DNA of 57,936 nucleotides from Thermococcus sp. GTDB lineage: Archaea > Methanobacteriota_B > Thermococci > Thermococcales > Thermococcaceae. The translations under genes were made by a program, and so were the position numbers. The stretch covers positions 1 through 57,936 of the forward strand of contig NZ_WANV01000002.1 of the NCBI RefSeq assembly GCF_015521605.1, written 5' to 3'. Positions 34,932-43,924 of this stretch are shown one piece after another. Positions within the stretch are counted from its first letter, which is position 1; every line of letters begins with the position of its first letter. The notes below the pieces were generated by a model. It did not search any database. It was not told the origin of the DNA and saw only the letters and a program-made list of their open reading frames with translations.

Positions 34932-35951
34932 TCAGCCGAAGAGCGCGCCCAGTCCAGCGAGCGCGTCCTCCTCGGAAGCTTCCTCTTCTTCCTCCTCTTC
35001 TTCCTCAGCCTCCTCGACCTTCTCCTCCTGAGGCTGAGCGGCAACGGCTATTTGTGCCTGTTGGTTTAAAAGCTCTTTGGTCTTCTCGTCGAGCAGGTCC
35101 TCAGGCAGCTCCTGGGCTATGAGCAGGACTGCACGCAGGGCCCTGCCAAAGATGTCCTCAACTGTCTCTGGGGTGATGTAGCCAGCCTCGACTGCAACGT
35201 TCTTCGCACCGAGGAAGGCCTTCTGGATGATCGCCTCGATGGTCTGGCTGGTCGGGTAGGCGGTGTTGACCGACAGGTTGAACGCGTGCATGTAGGCCTG
35301 CTGGAGCAGGTTGATGTACTCGCTCTCGTCGATCGCCAGGACCTCTGGGGTGTAAACAATCCCGTCCTCGTAGGCCGCGAGCAGGTTGAGACCGACCTCA
35401 AGCGGCTCGATTCCGAGCGCGTTGAGGATCCTCGCGAGCTGGTCGGTTATGACCTCCCCAGCCTTAAGGACGGTGTAGTCTTTCTGAATGCTGACCTTAC
35501 CCTTCTCGATTCTCGCGGGTATGCCAAGAGCCTGCATCTCACCGACGAGCGGACCCGGTGAGATTGAAGTCGGACCTGCTGGAATCACGACGTCCTTGGG
35601 AACCGCAACGCCTGGCTTCGCCGGGGCCGGAGTCTTGCTTTCCTCAAGGAGCTTGTAGAGCTTGAACGGGTTCATCTCGGTGGCGAGGATTCCTGCTCCA
35701 CCCTGGATGTAGTCAATGAGTTTTTCGAGGTCCGGGTTGTTGAGCTCCTGGGCAGCCTTCTTTATGGCGAGTTCTATGAGGGTGTTTCTGCTGACCCTGA
35801 GGAGCGCCTTGCCCCTGAGCTTCTCACGCATCTTGCTGAGCGGGTAGGCAGGGACGTTGGCGACGTCAACGAGTGCTATCACTGGGTAGCTCTTGATGAT
35901 GTTGGCGAGCTCTTCAACTTCCTTCTTCTTCCACTCGGCTACGTGGGCCAT
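34932..35951 (-). CDS. rpl10: Ribosomal protein L10 (acidic P0)
   Basis: A 339-residue archaeal P0. The N-terminal domain ([21 protein letters not shown], in part) binds 23S rRNA together with L11; a middle insertion domain follows; helices near residues 230-310 carry L12 dimers; the C-terminus is an acidic run ending [10 protein letters not shown]. Start 35951 follows GGTGAGGGAG, and the start region is just past the rpl1 stop (35957), so L1, L10 and L12 are one transcript. Confidence 0.97.
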   Translation of the reverse strand: MAHVAEWKKKEVEELANIIKSYPVIALVDVANVPAYPLSKMREKLRGKALLRVSRNTLIELAIKKAAQELNNPDLEKLIDYIQGGAGILATEMNPFKLYKLLEESKTPAPAKPGVAVPKDVVIPAGPTSISPGPLVGEMQALGIPARIEKGKVSIQKDYTVLKAGEVITDQLARILNALGIEPLEVGLNLLAAYEDGIVYTPEVLAIDESEYINLLQQAYMHAFNLSVNTAYPTSQTIEAIIQKAFLGAKNVAVEAGYITPETVEDIFGRALRAVLLIAQELPEDLLDEKTKELLNQQAQIAVAAQPQEEKVEEAEEEEEEEEEASEEDALAGLGALFG

Positions 35952-35956
35952 CTCCC

Positions 35957-36607
35957 TCACCTCTCCACCTTAACTGCCGGTCCCATGGTGGTCTTGACGT
36001 ACACTGACTTCACTTGGTTCTCGCCGCGCTCCAGCTTGTTAATGATGGCGTTGAGAACCGCCTCGGCGTTTTCAGCCAGCTTCTCGTCGTCCATGTCCTC
36101 GGTTCCTATCCTGGCGTGAACGACCGGGTTGTTCTTGAGCTGTATCCTGACGGTTCTCTTGAGCCTGGCGACGATCGGCTCCAGGTTGGTCATGGTCGGC
36201 GGAACTACCTGCGGCATCTTGTTCCTCGGACCGAGGTACCTACCGAGGTACCTACCGATCTTAGGCATCAGCGGTGCGGCCGCTATGAAGAAGTCGTAGT
36301 TCTTGGCCAGCTTCCTTGCCTGCCTTGGGCTCTTGGCAAGTTCCTCAAGCTGCTCTCCACTAATCACATCAAGCCCGAGCTTTTTAGCCGCCTCGGCAAC
36401 GGCACCATCAGCGATGACCGCGATCTTGGGCTCCTTCCCACGACCGTGGGGCAGCACAACCTCAAGCTTAAACCTGTTCTCCGGCTTGCGGAGGTCTATA
36501 TCCTTGAGGTTGACTGCCATTTCGACGGTCTGTGTGAAGTTGCGCGGCTTAGCCCGGGCCTTCGCCTCCTTCACCGCTTCCACGAATTTCTGCCTGTCAA
36601 AGGCCAT
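35957..36607 (-). CDS. rpl1: Ribosomal protein L1
   Basis: A 216-residue L1, which forms the mobile L1 stalk at the tRNA exit site. Typical blocks are [34 protein letters not shown] (part) and the [16 protein letters not shown] region. At 36232-36255 the motif cgaggtacctac occurs twice in tandem, encoding RYLG RYLG. It has its own T-rich promoter (36671-36680). L1 represses its own mRNA in some archaea by binding an rRNA mimic; I did not identify such a mimic in the 43-base leader. Confidence 0.96.
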   Translation of the reverse strand: MAFDRQKFVEAVKEAKARAKPRNFTQTVEMAVNLKDIDLRKPENRFKLEVVLPHGRGKEPKIAVIADGAVAEAAKKLGLDVISGEQLEELAKSPRQARKLAKNYDFFIAAAPLMPKIGRYLGRYLGPRNKMPQVVPPTMTNLEPIVARLKRTVRIQLKNNPVVHARIGTEDMDDEKLAENAEAVLNAIINKLERGENQVKSVYVKTTMGPAVKVER

Positions 36608-36670
36608 TTACAGCCCTCCTTTCGTTTTTGATTTAAGCAGCGAAAAGTCAAAAATGCGTAAAAAGAGGGA

Positions 36671-36680
36671 TTTTTAAACT
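36671..36680 (-). promoter_or_regulatory. TATA box of the rpl1-rpl10-rpl12 operon
   Basis: The minus strand reads AGTTTAAAAATCC, within the 79-base gap after rpl11, so the ribosomal stalk genes can be transcribed separately from the ftsZ unit. Confidence 0.6.
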
Positions 36681-36686
36681 TTTCCC

Positions 36687-37178
36687 TCACTCCTCGGCGT
36701 TGGCGAAAATCTCGTCGTAAACGCCTTCGTCAATCTCCTTCTGGACTTCCCTGGGGTCCTTGCCCTCAACGGTTACGCCCATGCTGAGCGCGGTACCGAT
36801 GACCTCCTTCGCTGCGGCCTTGAGGTCGGCTGCAAGCATCTGCTCCTGCTTGGCCTTCGCTATCCTGATGACCTGCTCCATGGTCAGGTTCCCGACCGGG
36901 CTGTGGCCGGGCTCACTTGAGCCCTTGGGAGCGCCTATTTCCTTCTTGATGAGCTGGCTGACCGGGGGAACACCGACCTCTATCTCAAAGGTCTTCTTCT
37001 TGGGGTCGGTGACGATGATCTTGACGGGAACCTGCATCCCCTCGAAGTCCTTGGTGGCCTTGTTTATCTCGTCAACGACCTGCTTGACGTTGAGTCCAAG
37101 CGGACCGATAGCGGGACCGAGTGGGGGCCCAGGTGAAGCCTTCCCTCCCTCAACGAGCACCTCAACAATCTGCGGCAT
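36687..37178 (-). CDS. rpl11: Ribosomal protein L11
   Basis: A 163-residue L11 of the GTPase-associated centre. The N-terminal domain with [20 protein letters not shown] (proline-rich hinge) and the rRNA-binding C-terminal domain with [16 protein letters not shown] are complete. ATG 37178 follows GAGGTGAGAAAG. It overlaps nothing but starts 27 bases after the spt5 stop. Confidence 0.97.
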   Translation of the reverse strand: MPQIVEVLVEGGKASPGPPLGPAIGPLGLNVKQVVDEINKATKDFEGMQVPVKIIVTDPKKKTFEIEVGVPPVSQLIKKEIGAPKGSSEPGHSPVGNLTMEQVIRIAKAKQEQMLAADLKAAAKEVIGTALSMGVTVEGKDPREVQKEIDEGVYDEIFANAEE

Positions 37179-37204
37179 CTTTCTCACCTCTGTCCTTTGA
37201 CCGT

Positions 37205-37663
37205 TCACTCCTTCTGGCGTTTGCTTATAAGTCTAACGTATTCGCCCCTTACCGTGACCGGAATCGGGACGATTGAACCGATGAGTTCAACGACTATCTC
37301 GTCCTTGGCTTCGTCAACCCTTACAACCTTTGCCTTCTCGCCCTTGAACGGTCCGGCAATGAGTTCGACTATGTCTCCGGGTTCGAAGCCGCTGACGGCC
37401 GGTTTCTCCTCAAGGAAGTGCTCTATCTCCTCGAACTTAACCTCGCCCGGAAGGGTGCCCTTCGCGTGCCTTATGCCCTTAATGGCCTCATCAACGGCGC
37501 TCTTACTGGGCGCTTCGACGAAAATGTAACCCTTCACCTTTGAGGGGGCGAGTATCGCATACACGGGCAGGTTGTACGTTTTAATCTTGCTGTATATCAG
37601 TTTGGCCGTGGTCTCTTCCTGGCCGACGGTGACACGTACTGTAAATATCCTGCTGTCGCTCAT
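37205..37663 (-). CDS. spt5: Transcription elongation factor Spt5 (NusG-like)
   Basis: A 152-residue archaeal Spt5 with the NGN domain ([38 protein letters not shown] in part) and a KOW domain ([21 protein letters not shown], in part). It binds the RNA polymerase clamp with Spt4 and increases processivity. Start 37663 follows GGGTGATAGAG; the longer open frame has no support. It sits between secE and rpl11, the usual archaeal order. Confidence 0.96.
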   Translation of the reverse strand: MSDSRIFTVRVTVGQEETTAKLIYSKIKTYNLPVYAILAPSKVKGYIFVEAPSKSAVDEAIKGIRHAKGTLPGEVKFEEIEHFLEEKPAVSGFEPGDIVELIAGPFKGEKAKVVRVDEAKDEIVVELIGSIVPIPVTVRGEYVRLISKRQKE

Positions 37664-37683
37664 CTCTATCACCCGTTGCTGGC

Positions 37684-37869
37684 TCAAGAGCCAGTAATGA
37701 GGTAGCCGAACAGGCGAATCACAAGGCCAATAAGGCCGATTAGTATCATTCCGATGCCGGTAATCTTTGCTGCCATCTTAAACTCCTTCATACCCGGCTT
37801 TCTAGTAACCATCAAAACCCTCCGCGACTCCGCGAAGAAGCTTTTAAGCTTTTCCGTGGTTGTTGCCAC
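37684..37869 (-). CDS. secE: Protein translocase subunit SecE (Sec61 gamma)
   Basis: A 61-residue single-span membrane protein. An amphipathic helix ([19 protein letters not shown]) precedes the membrane helix [22 protein letters not shown]. It clamps SecY in the translocon. It starts with GTG at 37869 after GGTGACGAGG; the ORF extends upstream only because no stop intervenes. It follows ftsZ with a 38-base gap. Confidence 0.93.
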   Translation of the reverse strand: MATTTEKLKSFFAESRRVLMVTRKPGMKEFKMAAKITGIGMILIGLIGLVIRLFGYLITGS

Positions 37870-37907
37870 CCTCGTCACCTCACTAAATTTTGAAAACGAA
37901 AGGGTCG

Positions 37908-39029
37908 TCAAAGCTCCTCAAGGTCGAGCTTAATAACTTTTCTCTCCGACTCCTCTGGATAGTAGAGGGTCTCCTCCTCGGCGACGGCGTAGGGTGAGCT
38001 GACGCCGGTGACCACGATGAGTATTCTGATCATCTTGCCGAGCTCCTCGTCGAGCTGGATACCCCAGATGACCTGTGCCTCGGGGTCGAGCTTGCTCGTA
38101 ACGAGCTCGATTATCTGCTGGGCCTCTTCAAGCTTGACGTCGCTTCCGCTGATGCTTATCAGGGCGCCCTTGGCGCCGCTTATGTCGACGTCGAGGAGCG
38201 GGCTGTTCAAAGCTTGCTGGGCTGCCTCCAGAGCGCGCTTCTCGCTGTCACTCTCACCGATGCCTATCATCGCAACGCCGCCATCCTTCATGACGGCACG
38301 GACGTCGTTGAAGTCGAGGTTGACAAGACCGGGCTTGGTGATGAGCTCAGTGATGCCCTTGACGGCCTGGACGAGTATCTCGTCGGCGACCTTGAAGGCC
38401 ATGTGGATCGGCAGGTTCGGGGCAACTTCCATGAGCTTGTCGTTCGGGATGACTATGACGGTGTCGCTGTTCTTTCTGAGCTTCTCAAGACCGTACTCGG
38501 CGTTCTTTATGCGCCTTATGCCCTCGACGGTGAAGGGGAGGGTTACCACCGAGACGGTCAGGGCGCCCATCTTCTTGGCTATCTCCGCAACGACCGGAGC
38601 GGCACCGGTACCGGTACCTCCACCGAGACCGCAGGTGATGAAGACCATGTCGGCACCTTCGAGGGCATCGCGTATGTCCCTCTCGTTTTCCTTGGCGGCT
38701 TCCTCACCCATCTTGGGGTTGTTCCCGGCTCCGAGACCGCGGGTGAGTTCCTTACCGATGAGTATCTTCTTGTGAGCGCGAACCTTGAGGAGGTCCTGGG
38801 CATCAGTGTTGATGGCGATAACCTTCGCACCCTGTATACCAACCTGCATCATCCTGTTAATGGTGTTACAGCCAGCACCGCCGACACCGACGACATAAAT
38901 CTTGGCCTGTATCTGCTCAAGAATCCTCTTGAGCTCTTCATCAATGTCGGTCTGGGGAACTTGGGCCTCCGGGGCCTTGTTAAGGTCGGCAGAGGTTCTT
39001 TCGATAGCGTCTTCAATCAGCTTCAGCAT
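37908..39029 (-). CDS. ftsZ: Cell division GTPase FtsZ
   Basis: A 373-residue FtsZ. The tubulin signature is [16 protein letters not shown], with [18 protein letters not shown] for nucleotide binding and [22 protein letters not shown] for the T7 loop that hydrolyses GTP in the neighbour subunit. It polymerises at mid-cell; euryarchaea usually have two FtsZs. ATG 39029 follows CCGGAGGGTGAAAAG and the upstream TATA box is at 39080-39090. It is the first gene of the ftsZ-secE-spt5-rpl11 unit. Confidence 0.97.
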   Translation of the reverse strand: MLKLIEDAIERTSADLNKAPEAQVPQTDIDEELKRILEQIQAKIYVVGVGGAGCNTINRMMQVGIQGAKVIAINTDAQDLLKVRAHKKILIGKELTRGLGAGNNPKMGEEAAKENERDIRDALEGADMVFITCGLGGGTGTGAAPVVAEIAKKMGALTVSVVTLPFTVEGIRRIKNAEYGLEKLRKNSDTVIVIPNDKLMEVAPNLPIHMAFKVADEILVQAVKGITELITKPGLVNLDFNDVRAVMKDGGVAMIGIGESDSEKRALEAAQQALNSPLLDVDISGAKGALISISGSDVKLEEAQQIIELVTSKLDPEAQVIWGIQLDEELGKMIRILIVVTGVSSPYAVAEEETLYYPEESERKVIKLDLEEL

Positions 39030-39079
39030 CTTTTCACCCTCCGGGCAATTTAACATCTGTTTCACTTTGTAGGCAGGTA

Positions 39080-39090
39080 GTATATAAATT
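39080..39090 (-). promoter_or_regulatory. TATA box of the ftsZ operon
   Basis: The minus strand reads AATTTATATAC, near consensus, about 50 bases before the ftsZ ATG. Confidence 0.65.
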
Positions 39091-39150
39091 TAGCTAAGGG
39101 CGAGTGCTGATTTTAAAATCCCGCTTAACATCTTTAAAGATTTCGATTAT

Positions 39151-39969
39151 TTAGTCGCGTATGAACTCCAAGCCCAGTTCTTCGGCGAGAGCCCTAGCCA
39201 TCTGCCTGGTTTCGCCCTTGCTGCCCTTCCAATCAACGTATATTGCCTCCACCTTTTCTGCAGTCCTTTCAATAGCCTTGAGGACGAGTTCCTTCCTGAG
39301 CGGGTGGGCGTACTTCGCCGCTATGTGGCTGAATGCTATGTCAGTTTCAAGCGCCCTCTTAGTCTGCTTCGGTGCGTAGTGTCCACCACCTATCCCAACG
39401 GCAACCGGGAACTTGGCCTTTTTGTAGTTTTCAAGCACGTGGACTATCGTCTCGGCTATTATCTCCCCGGCCCTGTCTATTATCCATTCCTCCTCGCTGG
39501 AGCCAATCTCAATAAAAAAGCTCGGCACTTCAAGCTCGCTTGGACCGTGGTGAGTCGCCTCGTAGCAGACGGTCCATCCAAGGTCGTTGAGCTCGTTCAT
39601 CTTCATGAGAGCAAGCTTCATAGCACTTGGCTGGGATATTGCGAGGCTCTCATCCCTCCCTCCATATATCCCCCCGCCCCAGTTTCCGGTCACGTGGACA
39701 GTGAGTGCCGGCAGTTTCTGCTTGCTTGAGTGCCTGGAGGCGAAGGCTATGATCTCGGGCACAAAGCCGAGCTGTTCCTCAATGGCCCTGTCAAGGCCGT
39801 CGTAGTAGATCATCTCGTCGTTGGTCGTCAGTATGAGTGTGTCCCCCTTTGCGTACACAGGATTCCCATCGAAGGACTTATCCGTCTCGGTAAAGTCAAA
39901 GTTATCGATCAGCTTGTTCATGATGTTCATCGATGCAAGGTCGATCTTGGTAGTCATTATCACTTTCAT
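39151..39969 (-). CDS. dtdA: D-aminoacyl-tRNA deacylase
   Basis: It removes D-amino acids from mischarged tRNAs. The archaeal/plant DtdA (GEK1) blocks are present: [36 protein letters not shown] (in part), [11 protein letters not shown] and [10 protein letters not shown], supplying the His/Glu residues for zinc. It is 272 residues. ATG 39969 follows TTGGGGGCAGCAAAA. It is not linked to other genes. Confidence 0.94.
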   Translation of the reverse strand: MKVIMTTKIDLASMNIMNKLIDNFDFTETDKSFDGNPVYAKGDTLILTTNDEMIYYDGLDRAIEEQLGFVPEIIAFASRHSSKQKLPALTVHVTGNWGGGIYGGRDESLAISQPSAMKLALMKMNELNDLGWTVCYEATHHGPSELEVPSFFIEIGSSEEEWIIDRAGEIIAETIVHVLENYKKAKFPVAVGIGGGHYAPKQTKRALETDIAFSHIAAKYAHPLRKELVLKAIERTAEKVEAIYVDWKGSKGETRQMARALAEELGLEFIRD

Positions 39970-40199
39970 TTTTGCTGCCCCCAAGCTGCCTTCAAGGGGA
40001 GCGTTATAACCCTTTTGCTTTGGAGAGTTTAATTAAGCCCATGTCTTCTCCGAAAACTCCTTGTTGAATAAAAAACCAAATCTTTATGTTTGTAAATTAT
40101 TCTTTGCAGGATTGACATAAGTTAAGTTAGATTTTAGCAATTTTTCAAGATTTTATGGAAAAATATGTAAAATTTTCGTAATTTTGGGTTCCAAACTTT

Positions 40200-40214
40200 A
40201 AATATGTCATATTT
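40200..40214 (+). promoter_or_regulatory. Palindromic site upstream of the KamA-family promoter
   Basis: AAATATG, a central T, and CATATTT form a perfect 7-bp-arm palindrome just upstream of the TATA box. The position suits an activator, but no protein is known for it. Confidence 0.35.
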
Positions 40215-40233
40215 TACGGGGATGTAAAAGTAA

Positions 40234-40243
40234 AGTATATATA
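40234..40243 (+). promoter_or_regulatory. TATA box of the KamA-family gene
   Basis: AGTATATATAG sits about 30 bases before the leader hairpin, leaving a leader of roughly 85 bases, which is long for this genome. Confidence 0.65.
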
Positions 40244-40273
40244 GCCGTTTAAGGCCACTAAGAGCGAAAGCTT

Positions 40274-40318
40274 GCCCCCTATGAGGGAATGTGTTCACCA
40301 ATGTTCCCGAATGGGGGC
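40274..40318 (+). promoter_or_regulatory. Leader hairpin before the KamA-family gene
   Basis: GCCCCC (40274-40279) pairs with GGGGGC (40313-40318) and GGGAA (40285-40289) with TTCCC (40304-40308). Between the helices tandem G-A mismatches face each other (83-84 with 309-310). The loop is 14 bases. It may be an mRNA-level control element; no riboswitch class is recognised. Confidence 0.45.
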
Positions 40319-40350
40319 ATTGTCCATAGTCGGGCATGGAGGGTGTGGGC

Positions 40351-42264
40351 ATGGAGAAACAGATGGAAAGCGCCATTTCCACGTTTAACGTTGAGGAATC
40401 CCCCTGGGGACTCAGACAGGGGGTCGAACACAAGAAGTTTTTAGAGGTTTTTGAGCCTCTCCCGGAAATCAAAGAAATACTGCTCACCAGTAAAGACCTG
40501 GAAGAGGCAAGGAAAAGGTTATCCAAGTTCGCTGAGGAGCTCTTGTGGAGGTATAAAAACGGGGAAATCAATGTTGACGCCATAGACAGGTGGCTCGGGG
40601 TTGAGGCCATTAATGTGTTCCTTAACATGATCTCTGAGTACGGGGAGAAGGCAGCCGGATTCAGCACCCTTGAGTACCTCTGGAAGGCAACAAAAGGCGA
40701 CAAACATGTCCTCAGCATAATAACCGACGGATTCGTTGAGGAGTTCCGCCATCTCTTCAGGGCGATGGCCGGTGTGAGTGGCTACTCCAAGGGGTGGCTC
40801 GGACCGAAGCTCGAAGCTGCCGGTATAAAGTTCGTTGACTTCAGCAAGATAAAGGGCAGAAAAGCCGCACTGGCACGTTCTGAATACCTTGACAAGGAGT
40901 GGAACTACATTAGAGGATACTTGAAGAAGTACCCGAGCGGCCTTGACAAGGAAATAATCGAGAAGAGGAAGAAGCAGAGAGAGCAGCTTATGGAGTACTT
41001 CGGCATAACCGAGGATGAGTGGTTTGACTACCGCTGGCAGTTCAGTCACGTGCTCAAGAGGGAGAAGGGCCTCGAAATCCTGAGGGAATTAAACGAACTG
41101 GGCATAGTTAAGGTTCCTGAAGACGACCTGAAGCAGGTCGAGCTTGCCGTTAAATACCGCATCCCCTGGGGGATAACTCCACATTACCTCCACCTGTGGG
41201 ACTTCCAAGAACCGTACAAGTACGACAGACACGTGAGAAGACAGGTAATGCCACCGGAGTGGTACATGGACAACATGATAATCCACAGGGAGGACAGGGA
41301 GTACTACTTCGACTTCATGGGTGAACATGACACATCACCCATCGACCTCGTTACCAGGAGGTATGTTACAATTGCAATCCTCAAGGCCTACGACACCTGT
41401 CCGCAGATATGCGTCTACTGCCAGAGGAACTGGGAGGTTCTTGAGCCATTCATGGCCGGCTCCTTCCCGGGATGGGACAAGATAGAGAAAGCCCTCGACT
41501 GGTTCGCCGAGCACGACTCCATGATGGACGTCCTCATAACCGGTGGGGATCCGATAGCGCTCAGTGACAAGATAATCGACAGGATAATGTCCCGCCTTGC
41601 GGAGATGGATCACGTCGTGAACATCCGGTGGGGAACCAGGATACTTGTCACGGTTCCAATGAGGATAACCGACAGCCTCGCAGAGATTCTCGGGTCATAC
41701 ATAGAGCCGGGAAGGAGGAACGTTGCCATCTCTACACACTTCGAGACCGCCTACGAGGTAACTCCGGAGGTCGCTGAGGCCACGTACAAGCTGAGAAAGC
41801 AGGGAATATACATCTACAACCAGCTCGTTTACCAGAGGAACGTCAGCAGGCGCTTTGAGAACGTGGCCCTCAGGATTGCCCTCAAGAAGGTGGGCATCGA
41901 CCCGTACTACACCTTCTATCCGAAGGGCAAAATAGAGCAGAAGGACTACCTCGTACCTATAGCCAGGGTCGTCCAGGAGAGGAAGGAGGAGGCAAGACTA
42001 CTGCCCGGTCAGTTCAGGCCTGACGAGCCTGTCTTCAACGTCCCGAGAATGGGCAAGAACCACCTGCGCGCATGGCAGGACAGAGAGCTGGTCGGAATAA
42101 GGCCCGATGGTAGCAGGATATACCTTATGCACCCCTGGGAGAAGGGCATCAGTGAGACCAAGCTCTACACCTACCCGGACGTTCCAATTAAGGAGTATCT
42201 CGACTACCTGGAAAGCATCGGTGAGGATCCGAATGATTACTGGACGATCTGGTATTATTACTGA
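40351..42264 (+). CDS. KamA-family radical SAM aminomutase-like protein, with long N-terminal extension
   Basis: The radical SAM motif is TCPQICVYCQRNW (Cys350, 354, 357) in a lysine 2,3-aminomutase-like barrel, followed by VLITGGDPIALSDK (GGD motif), TRILVTVPMRIT and VYQRNVSRRFENV. The VPRMGKN segment is where the PLP lysine of lysine 2,3-aminomutase may lie. The protein is 637 residues, against 416 for the Clostridium enzyme, with about 220 extra residues at the N-terminus. Lysine or glutamate beta-aminomutase activity is possible but not proven. ATG 40351 follows GGAGGGTGTGGGC. Confidence 0.85.
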   Translation: MEKQMESAISTFNVEESPWGLRQGVEHKKFLEVFEPLPEIKEILLTSKDLEEARKRLSKFAEELLWRYKNGEINVDAIDRWLGVEAINVFLNMISEYGEKAAGFSTLEYLWKATKGDKHVLSIITDGFVEEFRHLFRAMAGVSGYSKGWLGPKLEAAGIKFVDFSKIKGRKAALARSEYLDKEWNYIRGYLKKYPSGLDKEIIEKRKKQREQLMEYFGITEDEWFDYRWQFSHVLKREKGLEILRELNELGIVKVPEDDLKQVELAVKYRIPWGITPHYLHLWDFQEPYKYDRHVRRQVMPPEWYMDNMIIHREDREYYFDFMGEHDTSPIDLVTRRYVTIAILKAYDTCPQICVYCQRNWEVLEPFMAGSFPGWDKIEKALDWFAEHDSMMDVLITGGDPIALSDKIIDRIMSRLAEMDHVVNIRWGTRILVTVPMRITDSLAEILGSYIEPGRRNVAISTHFETAYEVTPEVAEATYKLRKQGIYIYNQLVYQRNVSRRFENVALRIALKKVGIDPYYTFYPKGKIEQKDYLVPIARVVQERKEEARLLPGQFRPDEPVFNVPRMGKNHLRAWQDRELVGIRPDGSRIYLMHPWEKGISETKLYTYPDVPIKEYLDYLESIGEDPNDYWTIWYYY

Positions 42265-42326
42265 AAAATTTTCATTATTTCCTTTCAACATTTGTTTAAT
42301 TGAATGTAAAACTTCCAACCAGCCAA

Positions 42327-42397
42327 AAAATATATAACCCTGAAGTGTACATATACTGCGATACGTGTACATATTTAGGCGCCTGTGCATACATGGG
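42327..42397 (+). promoter_or_regulatory. TRAP promoter with three 10-bp near-repeats spaced 20 bp
   Basis: A TATA box AAAATATATAACC (42327-42338) precedes GTGTACATAT at 42345, the same 10-mer at 42365, and GTGCATACAT at 42385. The starts are exactly 20 bp, two helical turns, apart and cover the likely transcription start. This looks like a multi-site operator. Confidence 0.55.
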
Positions 42398-42423
42398 CGT
42401 CAGTCTTTAAGAGGTGGTGAAGA

Positions 42424-43461
42424 ATGAGGAAGTGGACTGCCGTAGGTTTGATGTTTGTTTTGTTTTTGGCCGTTGTTGCCGCAGGTTGCACCACCGGTGG
42501 CGGAGAAACGACAACCCAGGGGCTGAACCTTGAAAAGACCGACGATGGGAAGTACATCATAACAATATACACCGGTTCCGGCCCGGGTAGCGTCTATTTC
42601 GCACTGGGTTCAATGTATGCCAAGGTGATAAACAAGAAGAGCGACATGATCTATGCTAAGGCCGTCACCAGCGGCGCCAGTGTTGCCAACTGTCTCGCTG
42701 TTGGCAAGGGTGAGGCCCAGGCGGCAATAGCACAGAACGACGTCACGTACTACGCCTGGAACGGACTCTACCAGTTCGAGAAGAGCGGGCCAATCAAGGA
42801 TCTGCGGGCCATAGGAACCCTGTACCCCGAGCCTGTCCAGATAGTCGTTAGGGCTGACAGCGACATAAAGACCCTTGAGGATCTCGCGGGCAAGAAGGTC
42901 GTTGTGGGTGCGGCAGGAAGCGGTGTGGCCGCAACCGCCGAGAGGGTTCTCAAGGCTGCGGGGGTCTGGGACAAGATAGAACCGGTCTACCAGACCTTTG
43001 AGGAGGCCGCTCAGAGCCTTGTTCTCGGCCAGGTTGACGCTGAATTCACCGTTATCGCATACCCAGCGCCGGCCATCAACCAGATAGCAGTTAAGGTTCC
43101 GGTAAGGCTCATCCCGGTTCCGGATGACGTTGTCCAGAAACTCCACGACCAGGGATACCCGTTCTACGTTAAGGTTACCATACCCGCGGGGACGTACAAC
43201 GGAATGGACACCGATGTTCAGACCATAGCGGTCAAATCAACCCTCATCGTGCACAAGGACCTACCTGACGATCTGGTCTACGAGATGACCAAGATCCTCT
43301 ACACCAGCATTGACGACCTCGCGACGGCCCACCAGGTCGCGAAGCAGATAGACATCAACCACGCCTTCGATGGTCTCATGGTGCCGCTCCACCCAGGGGC
43401 CATCAAGTACTACGAGGAACAGGGCATAACCGTCCCGGACGAGTACAAGCCCAGTGGATGA
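42424..43461 (+). CDS. TAXI-family TRAP transporter solute-binding lipoprotein
   Basis: The lipobox VAAGC (Cys22) is followed by a Thr/Gly linker and a periplasmic-type binding domain of the TAXI family, marked by YTGSGPGSVYFALGSMYAK (in part), AKAVTSGASVANCLAVGKGEAQAAIAQ (in part) and GKKVVVGAAGSGVAATAERVL. It captures a solute, probably an organic acid or amino acid, outside the membrane for the fused permease encoded downstream. ATG 42424 follows GAGGTGGTGAAGA. The expression unit probably continues to 46230. Confidence 0.92.
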   Translation: MRKWTAVGLMFVLFLAVVAAGCTTGGGETTTQGLNLEKTDDGKYIITIYTGSGPGSVYFALGSMYAKVINKKSDMIYAKAVTSGASVANCLAVGKGEAQAAIAQNDVTYYAWNGLYQFEKSGPIKDLRAIGTLYPEPVQIVVRADSDIKTLEDLAGKKVVVGAAGSGVAATAERVLKAAGVWDKIEPVYQTFEEAAQSLVLGQVDAEFTVIAYPAPAINQIAVKVPVRLIPVPDDVVQKLHDQGYPFYVKVTIPAGTYNGMDTDVQTIAVKSTLIVHKDLPDDLVYEMTKILYTSIDDLATAHQVAKQIDINHAFDGLMVPLHPGAIKYYEEQGITVPDEYKPSG

Positions 43462-43474
43462 AGGGGGGAACCGA

Positions 43475-43924
43475 TTGAAAAAGCCCTTTCTTTTTTTATT
43501 ATTGCCGTTAGTCGTGCTCCTTCTTCCTGTCTCCGTGATCGGGGTAGAATTCGGTGGGAGTGAATGTTACTATCACCTGGAACCGAACTCAACACTTGAG
43601 GTCCATTACACCCACAGCGTCTCCCTCACGAAGGTCGTTGACGTTTACAGGCTCTCCGAGAACGGCATCTATTTTACCAAGGAGATGTGGCAGGAGTTCC
43701 TAGCCGGGCAGCCCATAGACTTCCAGTACAAGCAGGGGGAGTTCTACGTGAAGGAAGCCAATGAATTCCTCGGCAAGTCTTGGAGCTACTGGTTCATTCC
43801 TGTCAACAACGTCACGGTGCTGGTGGATGGAAATACCGTGTTCGTCCAGCCCAGGAAGGAGGGAGTCTTGGAGATAGAGGTGAAGGAGGTACCTTATATT
43901 CTTTCGATAGTTAGGAGGTGTTGA
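43475..43924 (+). CDS. DUF1850 protein of the TRAP operon
   Basis: It has an N-terminal hydrophobic signal or anchor and the DUF1850 pattern: a HYTHSVSLTKVVDVYRL segment, then YFTKEMWQEFLAGQPIDF. DUF1850 proteins usually sit in TAXI-TRAP operons and are probably extracytoplasmic helpers; function unproven. It lies between the binding protein and the permease. The start is not certain: TTG 43475 has AAGGGGGGAACCGA at good spacing, while a GTG at 43454 inside the previous gene has none. It overlaps the permease ATG by one base. Confidence 0.75.
   Translation: MKKPFLFLLLPLVVLLLPVSVIGVEFGGSECYYHLEPNSTLEVHYTHSVSLTKVVDVYRLSENGIYFTKEMWQEFLAGQPIDFQYKQGEFYVKEANEFLGKSWSYWFIPVNNVTVLVDGNTVFVQPRKEGVLEIEVKEVPYILSIVRRC

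Larger units (their letters stand above)
39985..40350. other. AT-rich regulatory region upstream of the KamA-family gene
   Basis: This 366-base gap has no gene. Its first 250 bases are very AT-rich. AAATATG-T-CATATTT is a perfect 15-base palindrome at 40200-40214, about 20 bases upstream of a TATA box (40234-40243). The predicted leader (about 40264-40350) contains a hairpin at 40274-40318. Confidence 0.6.

Noticed and set aside
36232-36255. 12-bp tandem duplication in rpl1
   Set aside because: It encodes RYLG twice in frame; archaeal L1 may carry this normally, so it is not shown to be a mutation.
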